Assembly (NCBI GenBank): GCA_963792785.1
Contig: CAWBXO010000001.1
Span: 2,046,001-2,110,000 of the forward strand
Length of the DNA: 64,000 nt
DNA from: CAWIMX01 sp963792785
Lineage (GTDB): Bacteria; Acidobacteriota; Vicinamibacteria; Vicinamibacterales; CAVVIG01
Direction: 5' to 3'
Part shown: positions 46,422 to 54,692 of the stretch, one piece after another
Layout: each line of letters opens with the position of its first letter
Position numbering within the stretch: the stretch's first letter is position 1
Made by a program: the position numbers and the translations under genes
The notes under the pieces: generated by a model
The model's input: the letters and a program-made list of their open reading frames with translations, nothing else
Told to the model about the DNA's origin: nothing
Database searches by the model: none

Positions 46422-48467
46422 ATGGCCGGGCAGCTGACGGCACGGGTTCGCGCGGTCGTCGTCGTCGGAATCGTCGCGCTCGCGGCCGGAGTGGTCGCCG
46501 ACGGGGCGCCGCAGGCGCCCAGCGCAACCCGCACGGCGTTCTATTCCGCCGCCCAGGCCGAACAGGGCAAGGCGATCTTCGACACGTCCTGCGCGTCGTG
46601 CCACGGCGACTCGCTCGCCGGCGGCAGCGCGCCGCCGCTCACGGGCCCCGCCTTCCAGGCGAGCTGGGGCGGCCCGCGCGTGACGCTCGACGATCTCTTC
46701 TTCGTCCTCCGCACGACGATGCCGCCGCGCGCGTCCGACACGCTGACGCCGGCGCAGCACGCGGCCGCGTTCGCCTACATCCTGCAGGTGAACGGCTACC
46801 CGGCCGGCTCCAGCGCGGTGTCGGAGAACACGACGGCGCTCCGGCTCGAGCGCCTGCAGGTGGGCGCGCCGCCCGCGCAGGCGGCGCCGCCTCCCCCGCC
46901 CGCCTTCATCGCGGGCGCGGCCGGCGCGATGCCCGCGGCCGGCGGTCCCGATCAGACGGCACTCAACGGCGCGGAGCGCTCGACCGACTGGCTCGTGCAC
47001 ACGCACGACTACGCCGGCACGCGCTTCTCGCCGCTCGATCGCATCAACACGTCCAACGCCGCGCGCCTGGCGCCGGTGTGCATGTACCAGATCGGCGAGC
47101 CCGACAACTTCCAGACCGGGCCGATCGTCTATCGCGGCACGATGTACGTGACGACGCGCACGCTCACGATGGCGCTCGATGCGGCCACGTGCCGTGAGAA
47201 GTGGCGCCACGAGTGGCGGCCGCGCGACGGCGAGGGCTGGGCGAGGAACCGCGGCGTCGCCATCAAGGACGGCCGCGTGATCCGCGGCACGCCCGACGGC
47301 TACCTGCTCGCGCTCAACGCCGACACCGGCGCGATGCTCTGGGCGCGCCAGGTCGGCAAGCCCGATGAGGGCGAGACATTCACGATGGCGCCGATTCTGT
47401 TCGAAGACCTGGTGCTCATCGGTCCGGCCGGCAGCGAGAACAACCTGCAGGGCTGGGTCGGTGCGTTCCGCGCGTCGGACGGCACGCCCGTGTGGCGGTT
47501 CAACACGGTGCCGCGGCCGGGCGAGCCGGGCGCGGACACGTGGGACACGCTCAAGGACATCCCGGTCGGCGGCGGCGCCGTCTGGACGGCGTTCGCGCTC
47601 GACACGGCCTCGGGCGACCTGCACATCGCCGTCACCAACCCGTCGCCCGATCTGCCGATCAACCTGCGCCGGGGCGACAACCTCTACACGAACTCGATCG
47701 TCGTCCTCGACGCGCGGACGGGCAGGCTGCGCTGGCACCGGCAGCTCGTGCCCAACGATTCGCACGACTGGGATCTCACGCACGTGACGCCGCTCTTCAG
47801 CACGACCGTGAACGGCTCGACGCGGCAGCTCGTCGCGACGGCGGGCAAGGACGGCACGCTGCGCGTCCTCGACCGCGCGACGCACGAGATCCTCTACGAG
47901 GTCCCGGTGACGACGCACCTCAACGACGACCGTCCGGTCACGACGTCCCCGATGCGCGTCTGCCCGGGCGTGCTCGGCGGCATGGAATGGAACGGCCCCG
48001 CGTTCAACCCGGGCACCAATATGCTGTATGCGGGCGCCGTCGACTGGTGCACGACGTTCATGGCGTTCGAGGACGCGCGTCCGATTCCCGGCAAGAACTA
48101 CATGGGCGGCACGACGAACATGGATCCGGCGCCGCGAGCGCAGGGCTGGGTGACGGCGATCGACGCGCCGACCGGCGCCGTGAAGTGGAAGTACCGCTCG
48201 ACGCGGCCGATCGTCGCGGCCGTCACGACCACGGGCGGCAACCTGGTGTTGACGGGCGAACTGACCGGCGACTTCCTGGCGCTCGACGCGCGCACCGGCG
48301 GCGAGCTGTACCGGTTCAACACCGGCGGACCGATGGGCGGCGGCGTGATCACGTATGAGGCCGGCGGGCAGCAGTACATCGCGGTCGCGTCGGGCAGCCC
48401 GTCGAATTTCTGGACGCTCAGGAACGCCGGCTCGCCGACGATCGTGGTGTTCGGGCTGAAGGACTGA
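46422..48467 (+). CDS. Quinoprotein (PQQ-type beta-propeller) with N-terminal cytochrome c
   Basis: 681-residue exported protein. After the signal peptide a cytochrome c domain with CASCHGDSLAGG (haem Cys near 56 and 59) and a distal Met region precedes an eight-bladed quinoprotein propeller: TRTLTMALDAATCREKWRHE, PDGYLLALNADTGAMLWARQ, GRLRWHRQLVPNDSHDWDLT and SPVSGEL-type repeats to the end. In the best-known quinohaemoprotein alcohol dehydrogenases the cytochrome is at the C-terminus; here the order is reversed. It probably oxidises an alcohol or sugar in the periplasm. AGGAGGGGG precedes the ATG; the next gene starts seven bases after the stop. Confidence 0.88.
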   Translation: MAGQLTARVRAVVVVGIVALAAGVVADGAPQAPSATRTAFYSAAQAEQGKAIFDTSCASCHGDSLAGGSAPPLTGPAFQASWGGPRVTLDDLFFVLRTTMPPRASDTLTPAQHAAAFAYILQVNGYPAGSSAVSENTTALRLERLQVGAPPAQAAPPPPPAFIAGAAGAMPAAGGPDQTALNGAERSTDWLVHTHDYAGTRFSPLDRINTSNAARLAPVCMYQIGEPDNFQTGPIVYRGTMYVTTRTLTMALDAATCREKWRHEWRPRDGEGWARNRGVAIKDGRVIRGTPDGYLLALNADTGAMLWARQVGKPDEGETFTMAPILFEDLVLIGPAGSENNLQGWVGAFRASDGTPVWRFNTVPRPGEPGADTWDTLKDIPVGGGAVWTAFALDTASGDLHIAVTNPSPDLPINLRRGDNLYTNSIVVLDARTGRLRWHRQLVPNDSHDWDLTHVTPLFSTTVNGSTRQLVATAGKDGTLRVLDRATHEILYEVPVTTHLNDDRPVTTSPMRVCPGVLGGMEWNGPAFNPGTNMLYAGAVDWCTTFMAFEDARPIPGKNYMGGTTNMDPAPRAQGWVTAIDAPTGAVKWKYRSTRPIVAAVTTTGGNLVLTGELTGDFLALDARTGGELYRFNTGGPMGGGVITYEAGGQQYIAVASGSPSNFWTLRNAGSPTIVVFGLKD

Positions 48468-48474
48468 GGCGCCA

Positions 48475-49345
48475 GTGTTGAAGCGCGCCGTCGCCTGCCT
48501 CGCCGCTGCGGTCGTCGTCGTCGCGGGCCTCGCCGTCCGTGCGCAGGCACCTCCGCCGGACGGCGACGCCGCGGCGCTCCGCGAAACGGCCGCGATCGCG
48601 GCCCTGGACCGCTACCTCGAGACGTGGAACTCCCGCGACGCCGCGCTCTGGGCCACGTCCCTGCACTTTCCCCACGTGCGCCCCGGCCCGGGCGCCTTCG
48701 AGTTGAGCCGGACCGCCGAGGAGTACGCCGCAGGCGTCGACTTCGCGCGGACGGTCGCCACCGGCTGGGATCACACCGAATGGGTGTCGCGGCGCGTGCT
48801 GCAGTCGGGCCCGGACAAAGCACATGTCGCGGGCGTGTGGCAGCGCTATGGGGCCGACGGCCGTCCGCTCGCCACAAGCGCCATCACCTACATCGTCTCG
48901 CGCGAGGGCGACCGCTGGGGCGTGCTGTCGCGGTTCGCGGCCGGTGCGGGCCGCGTCCCCTCGGATCAACGCGAGGCGGTCGAGCGTGCCGCGGCCGACG
49001 CCGTGCGCGCGTTCTTCGAGGCGTGGAACTCGCACGATCCGGATTGGCTCGCCGCGGCGATCCACTATCCGCACGTCCGCATCGCCGATGGCGCCGTGCG
49101 CGTCTGGGAGTCGCCCCAGGCGTTTCTCGCCGGGCCCGAGCCCGGCCGCCAGCGCACGTGGTTCGAGACGACGATCGACTCGTTGGAGGTCGCGCAGATC
49201 GCGCCAACCGGCGCGAACGTGGCGGTGACCTACAGCCGGCGGACCCGGGACGGCTCGCGGCTGGCGCAGTACCGAGGCGGTGTTCCTCGTCATCCAGCGC
49301 GAGGGCGCGTGGCGGGTGCAGGCCCGGTCGAGCCTCGGCCCCTGA
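48475..49345 (+). CDS. Exported protein with two SnoaL/NTF2-like domains, frame break at about 49270
   Basis: About 289 residues after correction. A signal peptide (AVVVVAGLAVRAQA) is followed by two copies of an NTF2-like unit: YLETWNSRDAALWATSLHFP and AFFEAWNSHDPDWLAAAIHY, each followed by a PHVR strand. In the second unit the frame breaks at 49270: one base must be skipped after LAQ to continue TEAVFLVIQREGAWRVQARS and stop at 49345. Left uncorrected the frame runs to 49440 as arginine- and proline-rich shadow. The start is GTG. The domains could bind a small hydrophobic ligand; function unknown. Confidence 0.78.
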
Positions 49346-49367
49346 CGGCGCGCCCGGCGCCCCCCCG

Positions 49368-49875
49368 TCAGGATCCCATCGGCGTGTCGGCCGAGGGGCC
49401 GTACGTGCCGGGCAGCGGCACGTCGTTCATCCGCAGGTAGACGCCGAGCTGTGCGCGGTGGTGGACGACGTGGTTGACGAACATCTCGCGATAGCCGAGA
49501 AACCGCGAGCCCTCGAACAGCGTGCGACCCTGGTACGACAGCTTCCACGGCTCCGACCACGCTGAGTCCGCCGTCCGCTCGAGCGCGCTCCGCACCTTCG
49601 CGATGCTCTCGTCGAACACGCGCACCACCTGCGCCGCCGACTCGAACGGGAGTGGCTTGTAGGTCCCGCCGGAGAAATCGAGCTCCGGCGTCGGTCAGCA
49701 CCGTGAGGCCGAAGCCGGCGAGTTCGGCCACGTGCGGCGCCAGACGGCCGAGCTTCATCGACTTGGGATGCGGCGCGAAGTCGTTCTTGCCCGAGGGCAC
49801 GCGCTCGAGCAGGGCGCGCGTCTTCGCGGCTTCGTCATCGAGCTCGGTCAGCAGCAACTGGTTGATGATCGGCAT
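49368..49875 (-). CDS. DinB family protein, frame break at about 49686
   Basis: About 169 residues after correction; DinB/YfiT-like four-helix bundle, typically a metal-dependent thiol transferase or hydrolase. N-terminal part: INQLLLTELDDEAAKTRALL and KSMKLGRLAPHVAELAGFG with the first metal His. One extra base near 49686 breaks the frame; the other frame continues ELDFSGGTYKPLPFESAAQV, then FVNHVVHHRAQLGVYLRMND with the expected HHR metal motif. AAAGGAG precedes the ATG. The end is convergent with the NTF2-like gene, 22 bases apart. Confidence 0.82.
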
Positions 49876-49956
49876 ATCAGCTCCTTTGAGGATGGTTTGC
49901 GCGAACGCCTAGGAGGCCGTGGTGAAAGTCGACACGGCCTGCGAGGCACAAAGAGC

Positions 49957-50029
49957 TGGACCACAGAGGCACGGAGACACCGAGAAAACCCTGGAATGCT
50001 CTGTGTCTCCGCGTCTCTGAGGTTGCTTC
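49957..50029. repeat. Short relative of the ACCACAGAG inverted-repeat element
   Basis: Left end GACCACAGAGGCACGGAGAC plus ACCGAGA; right end TCTGTGTCTCCGCGTCTCTG plus AGGTT, which is the imperfect complement of the left. The inner loop is only about 20 bases. It matches the ends of the 212-base element at 6483-6694, so both belong to one dispersed family. It sits in the 195-base gap between the DinB-type gene and the membrane protein gene at 50071. Confidence 0.75.
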
Positions 50030-50070
50030 CTCCGAGTCTCGCAGCCCGGAGGCACTTCCGCTACGGGCTG

Positions 50071-51265
50071 CTACATGCGCCGCTTCACATTGATGGCGAT
50101 CGTGCCGACTCCCAGGAACGCGACGCCCATCAGGACGAGCGTAACAGGCCAGCCCAGGGAATTCGCAAAATGCTCTGAAGTGTAAAACCCGATGAACCCG
50201 AGCATGGCCACGACCGTGGTGAACAACAGCGCCCGGCTTTGCAGCACGACGCAGGCATAGAGCATGGCCGCTGTCACCGCGAGGTAGAGCAGTTCGACGG
50301 GCGTGTGACGCACGAGTTCGAACAATCCGCTATAGGCCAGGATCGACCCGAAGAAATAAGCCAGTCCCTCCAGGCGCGCATGCCGACCCGCCCTGTGCAG
50401 ACCGTAGGCCGCGGACATCACGCACACGCCGGCGACCATGCCCGCCCAGTCTCTCGGACGTGGCCAGCGCGACGCGGTCGAACAGGCCGGCGTTCAGCCA
50501 GAGGATCCCGATGAACAACGCGGGTTCTTCGAGGATCCGGTCGGGCCGGTGCTCGAGCGCCGTGCCGACCAGGAACAGCGACGCGCCAAGGACAATGGCG
50601 ATGTAACCGATCGGGACGCCGAGCAGGTCGAGTCCCACGTTCATGAAGCCGTAGACAAAGAACAACGAGGTGAACGACAGCACCGTGCGGCGGTAGAGGC
50701 CGAGCAGCACGCCCTGGTGCAGCGCCATCGCGCCGAAGACGAACAGCACCGCGAGGCGCCAATTGTCGCCGTGCGGGAACACCTCGTGGATGAACACGAA
50801 CCCGCCCGCGGTCATCATCACCGCGGAGGCGAGCGCCAGCGGGAGGATGAGCCTGGGATATTTCTTCTCGTGGAGCGCCGAGACCAGCACGATGAGCAGG
50901 ATGTAGCCAACGCCCAGCGTCATGACAATGCGCATCGCACTGCCCATGCTGTCCCAGAACGTGCCGACGTAGGTGCCGATCCCGGCGAGGATGAAGATCG
51001 CCCCCAGGTAGGTAAACAGCGTCTTGGCGATATCGCCCTTACTACGCTGGGCGGAGTCGGCCCGCGCAGCGGCGGGCGTCAGAAACGCGGCCGCGACTTC
51101 GGCGGGCGTGATGTCGTAGCTGCGCATCAGGCGCGCGATGCTCTCGAGCGCGCTGGGCTTGTCCATGACGCTGGCCGTGCCGAGGATGCCGGCCATCAGC
51201 GGCCAACCCCACCAGCCGCCGCCGATCAGCACGAAGAGGGCGACGACGATCAGCAGCCCGATCAT
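50071..51265 (-). CDS. Multi-helix membrane protein (DUF2157-like), frame break at about 50449
   Basis: About 397 residues with some ten hydrophobic helices after correction. The N-terminal part has one helix, a cytoplasmic stretch (ALESIARLMRSYDITPAEVA), and helices such as LFTYLGAIFILAGIGTYVGT. The layout of a soluble start and many helices resembles DUF2157 membrane proteins. At 50449 one extra base shifts the frame: before it FDRVALATSER, after it WAGMVAGVCVMSAAYGLHRA and five more helices to the end at 50071. The start ATG overlaps the stop of the preceding gene (ATGA). Function unknown. Confidence 0.78.
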
Positions 51266-51864
51266 GGCGCCACGACCCAGCCGATGAATCGGGTCGGATT
51301 GCCGTAATACACATTGCCGACATTCGGCAGGCGGACGCTGCGCCCGTCTTTCGTCAGGACCGCGTCCCGGTTGTAGCGCGAACCGTAGAACAGGCCGCTG
51401 AAGATGCCGCCCGAATAGCCATTCGCTTCCGAACTGAAGGCGTATCCATCCGGTGCGATGCTGGACGAATCGACCGTCAGGCCCTCGAGGTCGGGAACAT
51501 TTATCACAATGGGTTGTACAGCCGGCGCCGGTGTGGGGGGATATTGTTCGGGCGCAACGATACCGGCTGGCAGCGCGATGGCGATCTCCGTCACACCACC
51601 GGTCTTCGGGTGGTAACGCCACAGACGCGGGGTCTGGTAGCCATTCGAGCCGCTCGCGTAGATCACTTGAACCTTCCGGTTCACAACGGAGATCTGTAGT
51701 CCGTTCTGGTAATTGTAGTAATCGGTCGCGTACAGCACGTCGTATTGCGGGGGCGCGACCAGCAGCGCGGGGATTCCCGAGACCAGCAGGAACACGACCA
51801 CGAGCAGCAGCGGCAAACCCAGGCCGAACGCGATAGTAGGATTCTCGCGAACGAATTTGTTCAT
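51262..51864 (-). CDS. Membrane-anchored protein of unknown function
   Basis: 200 residues: one N-terminal membrane helix (GLGLPLLLVVVFLLVSGIPA) and an outside domain rich in Tyr, Asn, Gly and Pro (YDVLYATDYYNYQNGLQISV, SSEANGYSGGIFSGLFYGSR). No family recognised. GAGAGGTAGG precedes the ATG. It is translationally coupled to the multi-helix membrane protein that follows, so the two likely form a complex in the inner membrane. Codon choice is less GC-biased than in the surrounding genes, which would fit acquired DNA but is not proof. Confidence 0.78.
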   Translation of the reverse strand: MNKFVRENPTIAFGLGLPLLLVVVFLLVSGIPALLVAPPQYDVLYATDYYNYQNGLQISVVNRKVQVIYASGSNGYQTPRLWRYHPKTGGVTEIAIALPAGIVAPEQYPPTPAPAVQPIVINVPDLEGLTVDSSSIAPDGYAFSSEANGYSGGIFSGLFYGSRYNRDAVLTKDGRSVRLPNVGNVYYGNPTRFIGWVVAP

Positions 51865-52043
51865 GCCGACCTACCTCTCATGGTGGAGCATTGGACTCAT
51901 ATACACCTAAACCGGTCGAAATGAGTAGGCCCCCGCTGCAAGACGAGGGCCAGGCACGAGCGTGCCCTGTTCAATACCGGATAGCTGACGGGTCGCGCAT
52001 TCGCCTATCCTCGAATTGCCACACACAAAACACGAGGATCCCC

Positions 52044-52331
52044 ATGACGCCTGACCGCTACCGCACCACTGAATTTCTCGCCCGCGTCAGGGCCCTCTTG
52101 ACTGAGGCACAGGCGACCAGGGCCACACTGGCGCAAACGGATCGTCTGATCACGCGCGAGCTCGTCGCTCGGCGCGAAGAGATGCTGAAGACATTGTGCG
52201 GTGGCGGCCTCACAGACTCGGCGATCGCGGGCGTCACCACGCAAATGCAGCCATCAACGGGAGCGCAGCCATGTTCGGATACGGAATCGTCGGCACCATC
52301 GTCATCCTGTTCATCATCGTGTGGCTTGTGA
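52044..52331 (+). CDS. Possible small soluble protein
   Basis: Frame of 95 residues with GAGGA upstream of its ATG. The first half is a plausible helix (FLARVRALLTEAQATRATLA and LITRELVARREEMLKTLCGG), while the Ser/Cys-rich tail after residue 70 looks like non-coding translation. The tail overlaps a 23-residue membrane peptide frame at 52271 read one base over, so the true 3' end may be different. No family recognised. Confidence 0.4.
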   Translation: MTPDRYRTTEFLARVRALLTEAQATRATLAQTDRLITRELVARREEMLKTLCGGGLTDSAIAGVTTQMQPSTGAQPCSDTESSAPSSSCSSSCGL

Positions 52332-52342
52332 GGAGAGTGTGA
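52271..52342 (+). CDS. 23-residue single-helix membrane peptide
   Basis: A complete frame MFGYGIVGTIVILFIIVWLV plus RRV, preceded by GGGAG seven bases before the ATG. It is almost pure membrane helix with a positive inside tail, the pattern of small bacterial membrane proteins. It overlaps the tail of the frame at 52044-52331 in another frame. The composition is far from random for GC-rich DNA, which favours a real gene. Confidence 0.45.
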   Translation: MFGYGIVGTIVILFIIVWLVRRV

Positions 52343-52389
52343 CGGCTGGCCATGCCGCGGCGGCCTTGCGCGCGGGCTAGAATGCGTCC

Positions 52390-52839
52390 ATGGACGCGTT
52401 CCTCGACGCTGCCATCGCCGAGGCCGAAAAAGGCCGGGACGAAGGCGGCATCCCGATCGGCTCCGTGCTCGTGCACCAGGGCCGGATCGTCGGCGCCGGC
52501 CACAACCGGCGCGTGCAGCAGGCGAGCGCCATTCTCCACGGGGAGATGGACGCGCTCGAACGGGCCGGCCGCCAGCCGGCGTCGGTCTACCGCGGCAGCG
52601 TGCTGTACACGACCTTGTCGCCGTGCGCGATGTGCACGGGGGCGATCCTGCTCTACGGGATCCCGCGCGTGATCGTCGGCGAAAACCGGACGTTCATGGG
52701 CGAGGAAGACCTGCTTCGGGCGCGCGGGGTGCGGGTGGACGTCGTGCAGGACACACGCTGCATCCGGATGATGGAGCAGTTCATCGCCGACCATCCGGAG
52801 CTCTGGAACGAGGATATCGGCCAGGGAGGCCGTTCTTGA
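52390..52839 (+). CDS. Cytosine deaminase, yeast Fcy1-like
   Basis: 149-residue zinc-dependent deaminase that converts cytosine to uracil (or a related amino-pyrimidine). Zinc and proton-shuttle residues: LHGEMDAL (His50, Glu52) and SPCAMCTGAI (Cys79, Cys82). The GIPRVIVGEN stretch, ARGVRVDVVQD and the end HPELWNEDIGQ are strikingly like the yeast Fcy1 protein, more than like bacterial CodA (a different fold) or TadA. It would act in pyrimidine salvage. A separate TadA is encoded at 54693-55130. DUF488 follows 15 bases downstream on the same strand. Confidence 0.9.
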   Translation: MDAFLDAAIAEAEKGRDEGGIPIGSVLVHQGRIVGAGHNRRVQQASAILHGEMDALERAGRQPASVYRGSVLYTTLSPCAMCTGAILLYGIPRVIVGENRTFMGEEDLLRARGVRVDVVQDTRCIRMMEQFIADHPELWNEDIGQGGRS

Positions 52840-52854
52840 GCCGCCTGGGATGAC

Positions 52855-53388
52855 GTGACAGCACTCGTCGTCTTCACGATTGGGCACTCCACACGAGCCA
52901 TCACGGAGTTCATCCGCCTGATCAAGGCGCATGGTGTGCAGCGTGTCATCGACGTTCGGTCAATCCCGCGGTCGCGACACAACCCGCAGTTCAACCGCGA
53001 TCGATTATCTCCGTCGCTGCACAACGCTCGCATGCACTATCGGCACATGCCCGGACTCGGCGGCTTGCGGCACGCGCAACGCGACTCGGTCAACACCGGA
53101 TGGCGCAATGCGAGCTTCCGCGGCTATGCCGACTACATGCAGACGCCGGCCTTCGAAGAGAACCTCGTCCGTTGCATTGGCCTGGCCAGGCACGAGCGCG
53201 TGGCGCTGATGTGCGCGGAGGCCGTGCCATGGCGCTGCCATCGATCGCTCATTGCGGATGCCCTGCTCGTCAGAGGCATCGAGGCGCGTGAGATCACCAG
53301 CGGCATTCGCACGCGGCTTCACACGCTGACATCTTTCGCACGGGTGAGCGGCACGCACGTGACGTACCCCGGATCACTTCGCTCGTGA
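52855..53388 (+). CDS. DUF488 family protein
   Basis: 177 residues of the DUF488 family: FTIGHSTRAITEFIRLIKAH, VIDVRSIPRSRHNPQFN, and ALMCAEAVPWRCHRSLIADA with the two conserved Cys and the HR motif. The function of the family is unknown; the fold suggests binding of a nucleic acid or nucleotide. The start is GTG. It ends convergently with the ferritin-like gene, overlapping it by 15 bases. It is one of a group of small genes between a membrane operon and tRNA-Ser. Confidence 0.9.
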   Translation: MTALVVFTIGHSTRAITEFIRLIKAHGVQRVIDVRSIPRSRHNPQFNRDRLSPSLHNARMHYRHMPGLGGLRHAQRDSVNTGWRNASFRGYADYMQTPAFEENLVRCIGLARHERVALMCAEAVPWRCHRSLIADALLVRGIEAREITSGIRTRLHTLTSFARVSGTHVTYPGSLRS

Positions 53389-53859
53389 GCGTGTGGGCGC
53401 TTTCGCCCTCAGCGTCGGGACGTTCTTGTTCAGCGCGGTGGCCAGGTCGATCTGGTGTTCCTGCTCGACCCGAAGAATCTCGCGAATCTCTTCCGCGATC
53501 GCATATTCGCCGAGGGCTTCGCACTGGCCCACACGCTCGCGATAGTTCTGAATCGTCTCGCCCTCGTTGTCGAGGTCGAACTGCAGCATCGCCTCGGCCT
53601 TCGCCGACATCTTGACCTCGCGCGGCACCGTCGTGGGCGTGCCCCCCAGATAGTCGATCTGCTTCGCGATCGTCAGCGCGTGTTGCAGTTCCTGGCCGGC
53701 GTGCACTTCGAGCTCTTTCGCAATGGCCATGTACTGCGCGCCCTTGAGCGTCTGCGAATAGACGACGTAGGCGATCACGGCCTGGAACTCACGCGACAAA
53801 TCCTCGTTCAGCAATGCGATCAACGTCTTTCTCGTCATGGCGTCGGGCGTGTCTGACAT
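53374..53859 (-). CDS. Ferritin-like / bacterioferritin-type protein
   Basis: 161-residue four-helix-bundle protein with di-iron ligands in LNEDLSREFQAVIAYVVYSQ, ELEVHAGQELQHALTIAKQI (ExxH) and IREILRVEQEHQIDLATAL (ExxH). It should store or detoxify iron, or protect DNA. A perfect AGGAGG lies six bases before the ATG at 53859. It is followed upstream by a metallothionein gene on the same strand with a 32-base gap, and the group suggests a metal-stress unit. The basic tail APTRSRAK could interact with DNA. Confidence 0.88.
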   Translation of the reverse strand: MSDTPDAMTRKTLIALLNEDLSREFQAVIAYVVYSQTLKGAQYMAIAKELEVHAGQELQHALTIAKQIDYLGGTPTTVPREVKMSAKAEAMLQFDLDNEGETIQNYRERVGQCEALGEYAIAEEIREILRVEQEHQIDLATALNKNVPTLRAKAPTRSRAK

Positions 53860-53891
53860 GAATCCTCCTGATGTGACTGACGCGCTGGCCC

Positions 53892-54041
53892 TTACCGGCA
53901 CGCCGGATGCTGGCATCCGCAGCGCAACTCCGTTTCGTCCGCTGCTTCCCTGCAATATTCGCTGCAATACTTGCCGTATGCGCCGTCTTTCGCGACGAGG
54001 CACTGACAGGCCGGATGCGCGCATTTCTTGGGATCGGTCAT
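53892..54041 (-). CDS. Bacterial metallothionein (SmtA/BmtA-like)
   Basis: 49-residue Cys-rich protein: Cys at 7, 12, 14, 26, 30, 41, 43 and 48 and His at 9 and 45, in the order CAHPACQC, YCSEYC, CGCQHPAC. The layout, with a GxYGKYCSEYC centre, matches the SmtA-type metallothionein fold, which binds four zinc (or cadmium) ions. CAGGAG precedes the ATG. The gene lies between a ferritin-like gene and a truncated ferredoxin reductase, all on the minus strand, so it is probably expressed with the ferritin in a metal or oxidative stress setting. Confidence 0.85.
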   Translation of the reverse strand: MTDPKKCAHPACQCLVAKDGAYGKYCSEYCREAADETELRCGCQHPACR

Positions 54042-54084
54042 CGGTGTGCTCCTGTCTTCTGGTTGGCGTTTCGCAATGGATCGT

Positions 54085-54516
54085 TCAGTAGCCGGAGAAT
54101 TCTTCGGCGTGTATGTCCCCGTCGCTGACTGGTTGCTCGATGAGCATCGCCCGCATGGCCTTGACCATCCCGGGAGGTCCTGCAAGGTAGTACAGGGGCG
54201 CCTCGGCGCCATGCAGATGCCTGGACAGCATCGCCCGATCGATGAAGCCGGTCTCTCCGGTCCAGGGTCTATGCGACTTGGCCATTTCGCTCATGCTTGG
54301 GATCAGCGTATAGCGCGGATTGTCCTTTTCCAAGGCCTGAAGTTCTTCAAGAAACGGCGCGTCCTCAGGCCGACGATTGGAGTAGAACAAGAACAGGCGG
54401 TGCGGCAGTTTCTGGCGGGCTGCGTGAACGACCATGCTTCGAAAAGGCGTGATCCCGATTCCGCCTGCCAGGAGACAGCCGACCGCGTGGAATCGCTCGG
54501 CAGTGTCATACGGCAC
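54085..54516 (-). pseudogene. Ferredoxin/flavodoxin reductase remnant, 5' truncated at tRNA-Ser
   Basis: The C-terminal NAD(P)-binding half of a ferredoxin-NADP reductase family protein, beginning near HAVGCLLAGGIGITPFRSMV and ending GPPGMVKAMRAMLIEQPVSD and EEFSGY, as in complete proteins. The N-terminal FAD-binding half is absent: upstream the frame runs without homology for about 30 bases into the 3' end of tRNA-Ser. The reading frame itself is intact from a GTG at 54516, but a protein without the flavin domain should not work. The break at the tRNA suggests a recombination or integration event there. Confidence 0.75.
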
Positions 54517-54544
54517 TACGCTGGCCCGATGTGTAGCTTGGATA

Positions 54545-54635
54545 TGGCGGAGAGGGTGGGATTCGAACCCACGTGCCGGTTACCCGACAAGACGCTTTCG
54601 AGGCGCCCCCGTTACGACCACTTCGGTACCTCTCC
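54545..54635 (-). tRNA. tRNA-Ser (anticodon CGA)
   Basis: Class II tRNA with long variable arm. Acceptor stem GGAGAGG/CCTCTCC, D-arm CCGAAGTGGTCGTAACGG, anticodon stem GGCGC/GCGTC around loop CTCGAAA (anticodon CGA, reads UCG), variable arm, T-arm GTGGG-TTCGAAT-CCCAC, and an encoded CCA (54547-54545). It lies minus-strand, with its 3' end 28 bases from a truncated reductase gene, a classic position for integration of mobile DNA. Confidence 0.95.
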
Positions 54636-54692
54636 GCACGAGGCAGGCGATCGCTGGACCCTTGATTATACCGTGAACCCCGGCGCCGCCGG

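Noticed and set aside
52855..53388. DUF488 and deaminase as parts of a defence system
   Set aside because: No nuclease, methylase, helicase or reverse transcriptase gene is nearby; the context is metabolic and metal-stress genes.
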